Shown here: piece after piece, positions 19,012-30,713 of the stretch | How the letters are laid out: each line of letters begins with the position of its first letter | Numbering within the stretch: the first letter of the stretch is position 1 | The notes under the pieces: model-generated | What the model saw: the letters and a program-made list of their open reading frames with translations, nothing else | Told to the model about the DNA's origin: nothing | Databases searched by the model: none | Position numbers and translations under genes: made by a program | Assembly (NCBI GenBank): GCA_028826165.1 | Contig: JAPDFW010000044.1 | Coordinates: 565,501-629,500, forward strand | DNA: 64,000 nt | Origin: Anaeramoeba ignava | Lineage: Eukaryota > Metamonada > Anaeramoebidae | Direction: 5' to 3'

Positions 19012-20745
19012 ATGTCATATCATTTAAATATTAAATTGGGATTTAAACAAATTCATATCAAAGTCATTCCTTCTCAAACACTTGCTAATGTCATTACAAC
19101 AATTTGCAAAAAAGAAAAATTAAAAGGAAATTATAAAGTGATATTTCAAGGAAAAAACATTGACAAATCAGTGTCAATTAAAGTTACAGGAATACCAACA
19201 AATGCCAAAATTGAATTAGTTGAAGAAAAGAAACGGACATTAACAGCAGCTCAAGTGAAAATAGCAGTTCAAATTGAAAGAGAAAGATTAATTGGAAATT
19301 TTGAACCAAAACAAAGTTTGTTTGACATTTTAGAATATTTTGATCCAAAAATAGGAATTTTGAACAGAAATTATTTTTCAGATGATAATCTAAAGGAATT
19401 TTGGTTAGAACCTTGTATAATTTATATGAATAAAAAATATAAAGAAATAAGTTTTTTAAAAAGAACTACTTTAACTTCTATTGGATTGACAACTGGATCT
19501 GCTTTATTTAGAATTTTATTTGAAAAAAGTGGATTAACAATTGAAGAAGCACAAGAAAAATTAAAGGAGAAAAAGAAATTGAAGTTAAAGAAGAAAAAGA
19601 AATTGAAGAAGGGATTGAAATTTTAGAAATTGAAGATTTTAAAGAAGAAATTGATATAAATTTATATCAAAACCAAAATCAAGAAAAAATCGAAATCAAA
19701 ATCAAAATCAAAATCAAAATCAAAATCAAAATCAAAATCAATATTTGAATCAAGAAAAAATTGAAAATCAAAATTTGAATCAAGAAAAAATTGAAAATCA
19801 AAATTTGAATCAAGAAAAAATTGGAAATCAAAATTTAAATCAAGAAAAAATTGAAAATCAAAATTTGAATCAAGAAAAAATTGAAAATCAATATTTGAAT
19901 CAAGAAAAATTGACGCAAAACAAAAATGGTATCAACAAGTTCAAAAAGAAGCTTTAGAACAACAAAAAAAAGAAGCTTTAGAATTCGAAAAACTTAAAAT
20001 TAAATATTTGGCACTTAAACAAATCGAAGAAAAAGAACAAAAAAAAGAACAAGAACAAAAACAATTTGAAGAACAACAACAAATTTTGAGAATGAAACAA
20101 TTTTGGAAAGAAGAAGATAAAAAAAAAGAAAAAATTTATGAGTTAATTAGATTAGAAGAGGAATTGGAAAAAAAAAAGAAAGAAAGAAAAAAAAAAGCAA
20201 AATTAGAAAAATTAAAAAATTTCAAACACAAAATTCAAGTTTTTCCACCTTCTTTACAAGAAAAAACAAGTGAAGTTATAAATGATTTTGATCTTCCTGA
20301 TAATTTTTTTAATCCAAAAGCAAAAGAATTAACACAAATGGTCAGAAATTCAACTCAAAAACAAGAGCAATCCAAAATGTTACAAACGAAAAAACTTCGA
20401 AAAAAATTATCAAAAGCAAATTTACCTGAAATTTCAGAAGTTATTTTGAGATTTGTTTTTCCAGATCAATATATTATTCAAATAACATTTCTTCCTTATG
20501 ATACTTTACAAAATATTTATCAATTCCTTCGAGAGAATATTTTCCAAGAAAAAAAAAAGGATATTTATTTCTATTTATATGTAACTCCACCTTTTAATAA
20601 ATTTGAAGGCAAAAATCAAAAAACTTTAAAAAAATTGCAATTACTTCCTGCTTCAACACTTCGAGTTTCTTTTGGAAAAGAAATTGAATTGAAAACAGAG
20701 GAATTAATCAAAGAAGAATTACTTGGAAAAAAAGAATTATTTTGA
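19012..20745 (+). CDS. TUG/ASPSCR1-like UBX protein, frame broken three times
   Basis: The N-terminus (residues about 1-75) matches the TUG ubiquitin-like domain (IKVIPSQTLANVITTICKKE, VTGIPTNAKIELV). A second conserved block follows (KIAVQIERERLIGNFEPKQSLF, EPCIIYMNKK, LTSIGLTTGSALFRILF). After a Q/E/K-rich coiled coil with LNQEKIENQN repeats comes a C-terminal UBX domain (VILRFVFPDQYIIQITFLPY, YLYVTPPFNKF, TLKKLQLLPASTLRVSFG). TUG/ASPSCR1 binds p97/Cdc48 and regulates vesicle retention. The conserved frame is lost at about 19567, 19692 and 19907, each explained by one missing A next to an A run. Three such losses sum to one codon, so the UBX frame equals the starting frame. Sequencing error and pseudogene are both possible. 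About 578 codons. Confidence 0.8.
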
Positions 20746-20934
20746 ATCTAAAAAAGGAAATTTTTTTTTCTTCTTTTGCTTTTTTTTTTTTTTTTTTTTT
20801 TTGATTTAAGAAAATAAATTCAATCAAATCAAAAAGAAATAATTGAAAGTAAAAAAAAAAAAAGTTCCTAAAAAAAAATATTTTTTTTTTGCTTAATCAA
20901 TACAAAAGAAAAATGAAATTTGATTATTTATTAG

Positions 20935-22168
20935 TTAAAAATTTTTGCACCATTCTTCTTGGATATCTTTTTGATTTTGTAGTATATAAATGATTAAATC
21001 GTTACAAAATTGAGATTTTAAAAAACGAGGAAAACAATCAGTTTCCATTAAACGATAAATTTTATCTTGAGAACTTTCAAACAAGGCTTTATCGTAATCA
21101 CCTTTAAGAAAAACAGATTCAACTTTTCTTCGATCCAAATAATCAATATTTACTTCACGTTGAGAACCTTCTTTGATGTATTTATTGTAAATTAATTGAG
21201 CCATTTTGGAAATATCGGATTTTTTATTCAATTTTTTGAAAACTTGAACAGTTGCCCAAAAGTCCACATTTTCATCAGAAAATTCTGATTTAAGAAAAGA
21301 ACGAAAATAACCTAAAGCAAATTTCGAATGGAGAACTTCGTCGAATTTGTGAACCAAAAAGCGTTTTTTCTGTTCAATTTCTTCTTTTTGATCGTGATCC
21401 GTTTCTTTTTTTTTATTTTCTTTTTGTTTTTGGAATTTTGTCTTTTTGATTTTGCGAGATCTTCGAGGTTTTGTTTTCTTTGCTGAAATGGGTTCAAGGA
21501 TTTTTTTGGTGATTTCTTGCTTTTTGGGAATTTCTTTTTCAAGAATTCTTTTTGGTTTTTGTTGTTTTTCGTTTGGTTTTTTTTTTCTTGTGCGAATTTT
21601 TTTGATTTGATTCAGAATCATTGAGAAGCTTTTGTGTCTTTTGAGTTCTGTTTTTTTGGGTTCTTTTTTTGGGATTTCTTTTTGGATCGGAATATGTTCT
21701 TCACTTTTTCTTTTTCGGGGTTTTTTAGGGGATATTTTTTCTAAATTTTGGGGGGATTTTGGTTTGTTATAGTTGATCTAAAAAGGAAAAAGAAAAAAAT
21801 AATCAAAAATTTAAATTTAAAAATTTAAATCTTTTTAGTTTTCATACATTTTCTTTTGATTCTTCTTTTACTGGTGTTGATGTAGTCATATTTGATCTTT
21901 TTAATAAAACTCTCTTATCTTTTAATCCAGAAAAATCTGTTGCTTTGTGATAATTTGGAGTTGGACTGTGATGTCTTGATGATTGAAATTCTGAATTAAA
22001 TAAATGTGCTGAAAAGGAAAAAGATCGATTTTCTTGTCTTAAAAGATGTGAAGAACGAACTGGAGTTATGTTTCTAGAAATATCCATTTGTTTTGAATTT
22101 GGAGAAACAATTTGAACTGATCTATCGTTTAAATCAACAATTTTTTGAATTTGAAAATCCATATTCAT
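20935..22168 (-). CDS. RGS-domain protein
   Basis: Two exons, 21848-22168 (start at 22168) and 20935-21777, join across a 70-nt intron in phase 0 to give about 387 residues. The first part is Ser-rich (SFSFSAHLFNSEFQSSRHHS) and the middle is a Lys-rich basic stretch. The C-terminal half is an RGS domain: FDEVLHSKFALGYFRSFLKS, FSDENVDFWATVQVF, AQLIYNKYI, VNIDYLDRR and DKIYRLMETDCFPRFLKSQ. RGS domains accelerate GTP hydrolysis by G-alpha subunits, so a heterotrimeric G-protein pathway is implied. No membrane segment or other catalytic domain is visible. The basic region may aid membrane or nuclear targeting (inference). Confidence 0.9.
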
Positions 22169-22483
22169 CTATCTATATTTTAAATAATATTATTAATAAT
22201 AAAAAATAAAAAATATAAAGAAAGAAATTGGGGAAAAAAATTGAAAAATGATTTCTAAACAAAAAAATAATTAAATTAAATAAACCGTTAAAAATAAAAA
22301 TAAATAAAATAAATAAAATAATTTTTTTAACGGTTTTTTTAATTTAAATTTTAAAATAAATTTCAAAATGAATTTTAAAATGAATTTTGTTTTTAATTCA
22401 AATTTGGTTTGGTAAAAAAAAAAATTCGCAAAAAATCCAAAAAAAAAAATTTTTTTTCTTCTTCTTTTTTCTTTTCTTTTCTT
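22169..22483. other. Intergenic region with a 13-bp perfect inverted repeat
   Basis: Between the stop of the FN3 gene and the start of the RGS gene (both minus strand) lies AAACCGTTAAAAA (22282-22294) facing TTTTTAACGGTTT (22324-22336), with a 29-nt AT-only loop. The rest is poly-A/T. A CATTTTTC motif on the minus strand near 22245 may serve the RGS promoter. Confidence 0.6.
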
Positions 22484-25400
22484 TTAAATCAATTTATCTT
22501 TTTCTGTTGTCAAATTTTCGGAATATAAAGATTTCTCAGCAGTAATTGTTTCAGTAACAATTTGGTCAATTTCCTTATCATCAATCTGGTCTGAAACAGA
22601 GTAAATAGAAAGAGAAGAAGTGATTTTGACGACTCTTCTTTTCTTTTTCCAATAATAACCAAGAATAACAATCAAAGCTAAAAAAGCAAAACAACCAGAA
22701 ACAGCAATAATAATTATAGTAGCTTTTTGAGCGGAAAATTTTGTTTCGCAAGAAAAATCCGGAGACCATTCAGCAAAGCCAATTTCATTGAGAGCGCGAA
22801 TATGAACAGTGTATGTTACTTCGGAATCAAGATTTGAAAAATAAAAGGAATTTTCTGGAGTATTTAAAAAAGTGGAATGATGAGGGGAAGATAGTTTGAT
22901 CTGATAAAACGAGATGTTTGGAGAGTTTGGAGAGGGGACATCCCAAGAAATGGAGAATGAGCTTGATGAGACATTAGAGAATTTGCAGGAGGTGATCTGG
23001 GCGGGGACCGAAGGGGAAGTTGTAACGTTGATGGGGTCGCTCCAAAGTGAGCTCCATCCGTTATCAGCCAGAGCGGCTATGCGGACGGTGTAGTTAGAGA
23101 AGGGGCGGACATTAACAAAGGTGTAAACAGTCTGGAAAATTTGTCCCCAGGCGTAAGTGTTGTTGTTTATCTCTGCGATGTAATTAATGACATAAGGATC
23201 AGTTTCGTCCCAACCGAAAACAATTTCGTTATAAGAAAGATCGATGATATGAAGATTAGTAATTGGCGGAGGTATTTTCGAAAGCGTTACAAATGAATAT
23301 AGTGTTTGTTGGCCGCAACCGAATGAGTTGCAAGCATTTATAAGAAAACCGTATTTTGTCTGGAAATCCAAATTTTGATCGACAATCAAAGATGTTGAAT
23401 TTGTCGTGAAATTTCCGTGATAGCTAGTTCCATTCTCCGAATAAACATAGATGCGATAACTTGTGATCTCCGCGCCTCCGCTCCACGGAGTTGGCCATTC
23501 TACTCCCAATCGGTATCTTTCGCGGATGAAAAGCGACATGTTATTAACCTCCCCAGGCACAGTGGCTGCTGTTGTGTCGCAGATGATCTCTGGGCTCCAC
23601 AGCGCGCTCAAACCTGCAGAGTTCTGCGCCTTGATTTTTATTGTGTAATTTGATGAAAAAAGATTCACAAGAATTAAATTGATTGTTTCTTGCGATGTTT
23701 TATTTGCAAAGATCAAAACAGGATTTTCTGATGTTCCTGTTTGCACGTATGATATGAGATAGTTTAAGATATCAGCCCCGCCATTCTCGCTTGGAGACAA
23801 CCAGTCGATGCCGATTGATGTCTCGTTTTTCTGGCTTGTGTTGCAGAACAACTCAACGACTTGGCCCGGAGGCGATGGATCGGATGTTGAGATGATGATC
23901 CGTCCTGTTGAACTTCCATTTCCAATAGAGTTTCTTGCGTATCCGTCAATGCAATAATTTGCGGAGAGAAGATTGTCGATGCGGTACACAAGGCTTTGTC
24001 TGGTTGTTTGTGAAGTTAGTGAAGATAATATTGCGGATGACTGTTGTATTTTCGCTGAATGTCAATTCGAAAAAATATTCCAAAATATAACGGCCGTTCA
24101 TTTGAGCAGGAATCCAGAAGATATCAATTGAAGTCGAAGAAGCGGAGACTTGTGAGAGATCTGTTATTGCGCCTGGCACCTCCGGATCTGCTGTTTGCAT
24201 TACTGCTGATATATTTTCACTGAGCCCAGCCGCGTTCATTGCGGAAACCGAAATTGTGTAATTGTCTGACAGCAGATTTATTATGTTTGCTGTGATTGAT
24301 ACTCCCCAAACAATCTGTGTTCCGTTATTGTTTGCATCGTTTACACAAACATATGTGACTTGATATCCTGTTATTTCTGCTCCGTTGTTGTTTTCTGGTG
24401 GTTCCCATCTCACAGAAATGCTGGATGCCGTGTTTGCTGTGAATGTGAGATTGAGTGGTTTGCTTGGCACGTTTGGTTTCTGTGTTGGTGCCTCAAGAAC
24501 ATCTGAGTATGGCCCATCTCCGTTGCGGTTTCTTGCAAGTACCTTGATGTTGTATGTTCCTGAAAGGAGCGAGGAAATTGTGTATGAATTTCCATTTTTT
24601 GGATTTTCAAATAAATTTTCAACAGAATTATCGAATTTTGATTTGAAATCTTTAAATTTTGATTTTAATTTTGAATTATCAAATTTTGATTTGAAATCTT
24701 TTAATTTTGAATTAAATTTTGAATTATTAAATTTTGATTTCAATTCTTTAAATTTTGATTTAAATTTTGATTTGAATTCTTTAAATTTTGATTTTAATTT
24801 TGAATTAAATTCTGAATTATTAAATTTTGATTTCAATTCTTTAAATTTTGATTTCAATTTTGATTTAAATTCTGATTTAGATTCGGATTCAGAATTCGTA
24901 TTAATAACTACAGTATTCCACTCAGATGATCCCTCCAAACACCACGCAACAACATAAGCAGTAATTTCTGCTCCACCATCATCAGGTGTATCCCATTCTA
25001 TAGTCAAAGAGGTTGATGTAGAATTTGTACAATTTGGTTTTGGCGTGATCTGTCCAGGATGAGTCGAGGGATTTGATTCGAACTCAAACACAGTTGAATT
25101 GTCTCCCCAACCAACATCATTCATACTAGCGATTTTCACATCATACAATGCAGAAGACTCGAGACCAGTGATGTTGTAAACAGTTATATTGTTTCCAGTT
25201 TCATTTTGCAAAAAAATAGGATCATCATGAAGTTTCCAATACAAACAATAGTTCTGAATAAGAGCACCACCAAAGTCCTCAGGAGCGGTCCAAATGATTT
25301 GTAGAGAAGAAGAAGTGCCGCCTGTTTTGATAATTGTTGTAATTGCTGATGGAACAGATGGCGATTTTGTGGAAAAAATTTGTTGATCACTTTGCGGTCC

Positions 25401-28400
25401 TTCGCCGATCGAATTGCATGCCGCAATTTCGACAGAATAATTATCTGAAAGTAAGTTTTCCAAGAAGTAGATGTTTGCCTGTTCACCTGTGTTGACTTGA
25501 GTCCATGTTGAATCTTCTTCTGGTTTGTATTTTATTGTGTAATTTGCAATGATGTCTCCGCCGGTGTCAGGAGGATCCCAAAGAATCCCAATAGAAGAAG
25601 AAGATTTACTTGCTTGGGAGACTGTAGTGATTTTTCCAGGGGTAGTCATAGGAAGAGTAGGGAAGACAAAATCTGCGCTCCAGGGACTAGTCATCCCGTT
25701 GAGAGATCGGATTTTGAATGTAAAATTTCCGGAAAGTAAACCGTCGAAAATTTCGGTTGTAAAATTTGGATCAACAAATTTTGAATAAGACTTATTTGCC
25801 GAATCAGTTATCTGTATTTCGTAGTTTGTCAGAAGCTGCCCGCCATTGGAAACTGGTGGGTCCCAGGCTAATGTAATTGAGTCGGAAGTACTGTTGGATT
25901 TCCATACTGTGGTTATTGCGAATGGAGCAACAGCAGGATCTGTCCAGTAGGTGATGTTCTCTGACTGTTCTCCTTTTCCAACGGAATTTATTGCGCAGAC
26001 ACGAATGATATAAGCGCCTGAAAGGAGATTTTCTAACTGGAAAAATAATTGATTTCCGGATGTGCTTGAAAATGTCCAATTATTTGTCGAGTTGCGCTGG
26101 ACATATGCGACCTCGTAAGTGTTGATTGTGGCGCCGCCATTATCCGGTGCTGACCAATAGACGACAAATGATGTGGAGTTTTTTGTGGTTTGGTTCTGGT
26201 TCACGTCTATGACCCTGTCAGGCACGGACGCGTTTTTTGTTTCTCCAATGCTTATGTCGCTCCATTCTCCAGTCCCAGCGCTGTTTATTGCGCTTATTTT
26301 CATCTTGTATTTCCCTGATAGATCAACTGTTACAATGTAAGAGTTATCGTTGTCGTTCTCAATTGTGTAATTTGTCCATTGGCAATTTTGACAGCTTTCA
26401 TTCTGCAAAGCGATGACATATTTTTCAATTGAGAAATTTGTGTTTGGTGTTGTCCAGTTGATAAGGATCTCCTTTGCAGACAAAGCGCTTGATATTGGTG
26501 GTTCCATTTTTTCTGGTGTGCATTCATAGTTTCCTGTTCCCGTGTTGTTTGTGCCTTGCGGACATGCTGTGCATTTTGCGTTTCCTTCTCCAGATGCATA
26601 TGTTTGTTCATTGCAAGGTGAACAATAGCTATTGTTTTGATCAGAAAATTCCCCAGGTTTGCAGAACTCGCAATTTGGTGATGGTGGTTCTGACCCAGGA
26701 AGGCATATGCATTCTCCTGTAGGATAGCAATTTCCTCCGTTATAACATATTGTGCAATTTTTTAATTGATTTTTTTCTGAGTTGTATGTCTTTTTTTTTG
26801 GATAATAAATATATAATTTAATTTAAATAATATAATTTAAATAATTTAATTAATTTAATATAAATAATTTAATATAAATAATTTAAATAATATAATTTAA
26901 TATAAATAATATAAATAATATAATTTAAATAATATAATTTAATTTAATTAATTTAAATAATTTAATTTAAATAATATAATATAAATAATTTAATTTAATT
27001 TAATTTAAATAATATAATATAATAAATATTCAATACTTACACATGCATCTGATGATCCATCAGTCGGAAAATCTTCAATATTAAAAGAATTATTCACAAC
27101 ATAATATGTTCCTTCAAAAATTAAATTAGGATGAATGTTTTTATCATTACTTGTGCAAAATAACCCTACTCTATTTTCAATAGCTGTAAAATTTACAATT
27201 CTTGTTCCACACATATTATTATAAATTCCACCAGAATTCATTTCAAAAACACAATTTGAAACCACAATATCAGTTAAATTTGTTTTGCAATTTAATTGAA
27301 TTGCACCAACTATTCATTTTAAAAAAATATTCAATTCAATTCAATATAAATATTTTAATATAAATATTTTAATATTTAATTCAATAATATAAATATTTTA
27401 ATATTTAATTTAATAATATAAATATTTTAATATTTAATTCAATATAAATATTTTAATATTTAATTTAATAATATAAATATTTTAATATTTAATTTAATAA
27501 TATAAATATTTTAATATTTAATTTAATAATATAAATATTTTAATATTTAATTCAATAATATAAATATTTTAATATTTAATTCAATAATATAAATATTTTA
27601 ATATTTAATTTAATAATATAAATATTTTAATATTTAATTTAATAATATAAATATTTTAATATTTGATTCAATAATATAAATATTTTAATAATTAATTCAA
27701 TATGAATATTTTTTAATAATTAATTTAATAATATAAATATTTTAATATTTAATTCAATAATATAAATATTTTTAATATTTATTTTAATTCAATATAAATA
27801 TTTTAATATTTAATTTAATAATATAAATATTTTAATAATTAATTTAATAATATAAATATTTTAATATTCAATTTAATAATATAAATATTTTAATATTCAA
27901 TTCAATTCAATTCAATAATATAAATATTTTTAATATTTAATTTAATAATATAAATATTTCAATATTGAATTTAATAATATAAATATTTTAATATTTAATT
28001 TAATAATATAAATATTTTAATATTTAATTTAATAATTAATTCAATATGAATATTTTAATAATTGAATATTCAATTCAAATACAATATTTTAATAATTGAA
28101 TTTAATAAAAAAAAATATTTTTAATATTTAATTCAAACAATATAAATATTTTTAACAAAATTTAGTATTTAATAAATCAATTATTAAGATATTTAATTTA
28201 CTGATAAATATCAAAAAATATTTTTTTTATTCAATTCAATTCAATATAAATATTTTAATATTCAATTCAATTCAAATAAATATTTTAATATTTAATTTTA
28301 ATAATATAAATATTTATTTATTTTTTTTAATTTGAAACATAATATTCAATTCAATAATATAAATATTTTAATATTTAATTCAATATATAAAATATTTTAT

Positions 28401-29183
28401 TATTTTAATTTTAATTTTCAATATAAATATATTTTTTTCTTTTTCTTTTTAAAAATATAAAAATTTTAAAATTTAAAAATAAAAATGATTTTTCAATTTT
28501 TTTTCATTTATTCATTTTTCATTTTTCATTTTATTCATTTTATTAATTAAATATTTTGTTTAAAATTCAATTCAATTCAATTCAATAATATAAATATTTT
28601 AATAATTAATTTAATAATATAAATATTTTAATATTTAATTCAATAATATAAATATTTTAATATTTAATTTAATAATATATATATTTTAATATTTAATTTA
28701 ATAATATAAATATTTTAATATTTAATTCAATATTTAATTCAATAATATTAATATTTGAATATTTGAATATTCAATTCAAATACAATCATTATCCTGTTGA
28801 GCACAATCCAAAAAAGTAAAACCATCAATATAAAAATCACTATCTGCAGTGAAATTAACACAAATTTGAGTATTTCCACCATCAATTATAGTAGTTTAAT
28901 TTTAGACACTGATACTTATCAAAGATATATTTTTGTTAATATTAATAGAAGAAGCGATGAAATAATGACCTTCAAAAACACAAACAACATTATTTTCTTT
29001 TGCAATTTTTACTCCTTCTTCAATTGTTTTGCAACTTGTTTCTGTTGTTGTGCAATTGTTCAAATCGCTTCCGTTACGTGAAACATAAATATCACATCCT
29101 TCAATACTATTTGATANATTTACTCTCTCGCTTATAATAATAACTAATAATGTTATTATTCCAAGTGTGTAATTTTTCATCAA
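22484..29183 (-). CDS. Secreted/receptor-like protein: beta-helix, Cys-rich, 12 FN3 domains, one TM helix
   Basis: Exons read 28784-29183, 27041-27309 and 22484-26789, phases agreeing. The N-terminus has a signal peptide (YTLGIITLLVIIISERV) followed by a parallel beta-helix type region (CDIYVSRNGSDLNNC, SCKTIEEGVKIAKENN). Next come a Cys-rich EGF/TNFR-like block (CPQGTNNTGTGNYEC) and twelve FN3 domains (for example SISVRWEPPENNNGAEITGY). A transmembrane helix (ATIIIIAVSGCFAFLALIVI) and a short cytoplasmic tail follow, about 1660 residues in all. A receptor or adhesin at the cell surface is inferred. Oddities: two in-frame TAA codons at 28896-28904 (or a 72-nt intron, 28836-28907); one extra base near 23985 that shifts frame inside FN3 domain 8; an N at 29117; and a KSKFK low-complexity insertion inside FN3 domain 6. 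Base composition of the FN3 part is clearly richer in G and C than its neighbours. Confidence 0.8.
26790..27040 (-). repeat. TAATTTAAATAATA array in FN3-gene intron
   Basis: This 251-nt intron on the minus strand (GTAAGTATTG donor at 27040) is almost only A and T, in short ATAATTTAA units. It separates the beta-helix exon from the Cys-rich/FN3 exon. Confidence 0.85.
27310..28783 (-). repeat. AATAATATAAATATTTTAATATTTAATTT array (about 29-bp unit) in FN3-gene intron
   Basis: The 1474-nt intron runs, on the minus strand, from GTATTTGAATTG to GAATAG. It consists of dozens of copies of an A/T-only unit of about 29 bp with scattered TTCAATTC variants. Flanking exons join in phase 1. A short block near 28440-28560 departs from the unit but shows no coding features. 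Confidence 0.88.
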
Positions 29184-29297
29184 AATGATATTCTTTTTCT
29201 TTTTATTTATTTAAAATTTAAAAAGTGGAAATGTATAAAAGGAAAAATGATTTTTTTTTCAATTTTTTTTTTTCATTTTATTCATTTTATTCATTTT
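29184..29297. promoter_or_regulatory. 114-bp bidirectional promoter (FN3 receptor / macro-domain gene)
   Basis: The two start codons lie head to head, 114 bp apart. A CATTTTTCC motif read on the minus strand (about 29245-29255) faces the FN3 gene. TTTTTTTCATTTTATTCATTTT on the plus strand (about 29265-29297) leads into the macro-domain start. Confidence 0.5.
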
Positions 29298-30323
29298 ATG
29301 TTTAAAAAGCAAATGTCAGGTAAATTATATTTATATTTATATTTATATTGATATTTATATTTATATTTATATTTATATTTATATTTATATTTATATTTAT
29401 ATTTATATTTATATTTATATTTATATTTATATTTATATTTATATTTATATTTATATTTATATTTATATTTATATTTATATTTATATTTATATTTATATTT
29501 ATATTTATATTTATATTTATATTTATATTTATATTTAAAATTATTTTTATTTCTATATTTATATTTATAATTTATATTTATAATAAAAATAGAACAAGAA
29601 AAAGAACAAGAAAAAGAACAAGAATCAGAAAAAGAATTAGAAAAAGAATTAGAAGAAAAATTTGAAGAAAAAAAACCATTAGAATATATTCCATTATCAG
29701 AAATAGTAAGATGGAACGCACATGCAGGATTATATTTAGCAAAAACACATCCAGATTGGATCAAAGAAAGCAAAAAACTATATGGAAAAAACGAAGAAAT
29801 CAACCGAAAAATCGGACTTTTTGCAGCAAATATTTGTCACATTGAATGCGATGCGATCCAAAACTCAGCCAACGGTAATCTTATCCCAGGCGGAGGAGGA
29901 ATGAACGGTGAGGTTCACAAAAACGCAGGACCTGAGTTGTCAGAAGCATGCCTAAAAATTGGGCGATGCGATCCAGGAAAAACCAAAATCACCCCAGCAT
30001 ATCATCTGCCTTCAAAATATATTCTTCATTCTGTTGGGCCTGATGACCAAAATTTAGACCTCCTTAAATCTGCTTATCAAACTGCTTTGAATTATGTTTC
30101 TGATAAAACTTTCCAAATAAAATCACTCGCTCTTGCTGCTTTGTCAACTGGAACACATTCTATTCCTTACGAGAAAGCCACTCGTGTTGCTTTGTCCGTT
30201 GTTCGCGATTGGCTTGATGTTAAGGATAATCTTGATAATATTGATTTAGTTATTTTTGTTATGAATTCTCCTCAATTATTCGAAGTTTATGAACGTTTAA
30301 TGCTTGAATATTTCCCCATTTAA
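29298..30323 (+). CDS. Macro-domain (ADP-ribose-binding) protein
   Basis: Exon 1 is only 22 nt (29298-29319, MFKKQMS plus one base). A 273-nt TTTATA-repeat intron leads to exon 2 (29593-30323), in phase 1, giving about 250 residues. After an EQEKEQEKE acidic stretch come IVRWNAHAG and the macro domain: [62 protein letters not shown] and [21 protein letters not shown]. The NxAN, GGGG and GTHSIPY loops that bind ADP-ribose are intact, which fits MacroD-type binding or hydrolysis of ADP-ribose or O-acetyl-ADP-ribose. The tiny first exon was chosen because it gives a start in phase and follows the common promoter element. The next gene converges. Confidence 0.9.
29320..29592 (+). repeat. (TTTATA)n array filling macro-gene intron
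   Basis: About 37 nearly perfect TTTATA units occupy 29325-29545. The intron starts GTAAATTATA and ends AAAAATAG. Long open frames on both strands here are artefacts of the repeat. Confidence 0.92.
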
Positions 30324-30713
30324 ATTCAAAAATACCTCAATCGTTTTCTTTTCGTTTTCCTTTTTATTTTAATTAGCAAATTAATTGATTACTTTCTTTT
30401 CTTTTTTTTTTGAATTTTGAATTTTGATTGAATCCAAAAAAAATAAAATCAAAAATTCAATTAAAAATTCAATTTAAAATTTAATTAAAAATTTAAATCA
30501 AATTTATCAAATTTCAATTAAAAATTTAATTTAAAATTCAATTAAAAAATTTTAATCAAAACTTAATCAAAACTTAATCAAAATTTCAAATCAAAAATTT
30601 AATCAAAAACTTAATCAAAAATTCAATTTAAAATTTAATTTCAAAATTTAATTAAAAATTTATTGCAAAACTTAATTCAAAAATTTAATCAAAAATTCAA
30701 ATAAAAATAAATC
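30324..30713. other. Convergent intergenic region, AT-rich degenerate repeats
   Basis: The 3' ends of the macro gene (+) and RasGEF gene (-) face each other. The gap is filled with AATTTAATTAAAAATTCAA-like units about 10-20 bp long. No gene or structured RNA was seen. Confidence 0.65.

Noticed and set aside
24385-24957. Plus-strand 190-codon ORF
   Set aside because: Antisense to FN3 domains whose homology is on the minus strand.
28896-28904. TAA as a reassigned glutamine codon
   Set aside because: TAA clearly ends many other genes here at conserved C-termini (PP6 subunit, presenilin, BEACH).
29348-29665. Plus-strand ORF MIFIFIF...
   Set aside because: TTTATA intron array plus the wrong frame of the acidic start of macro exon 2.
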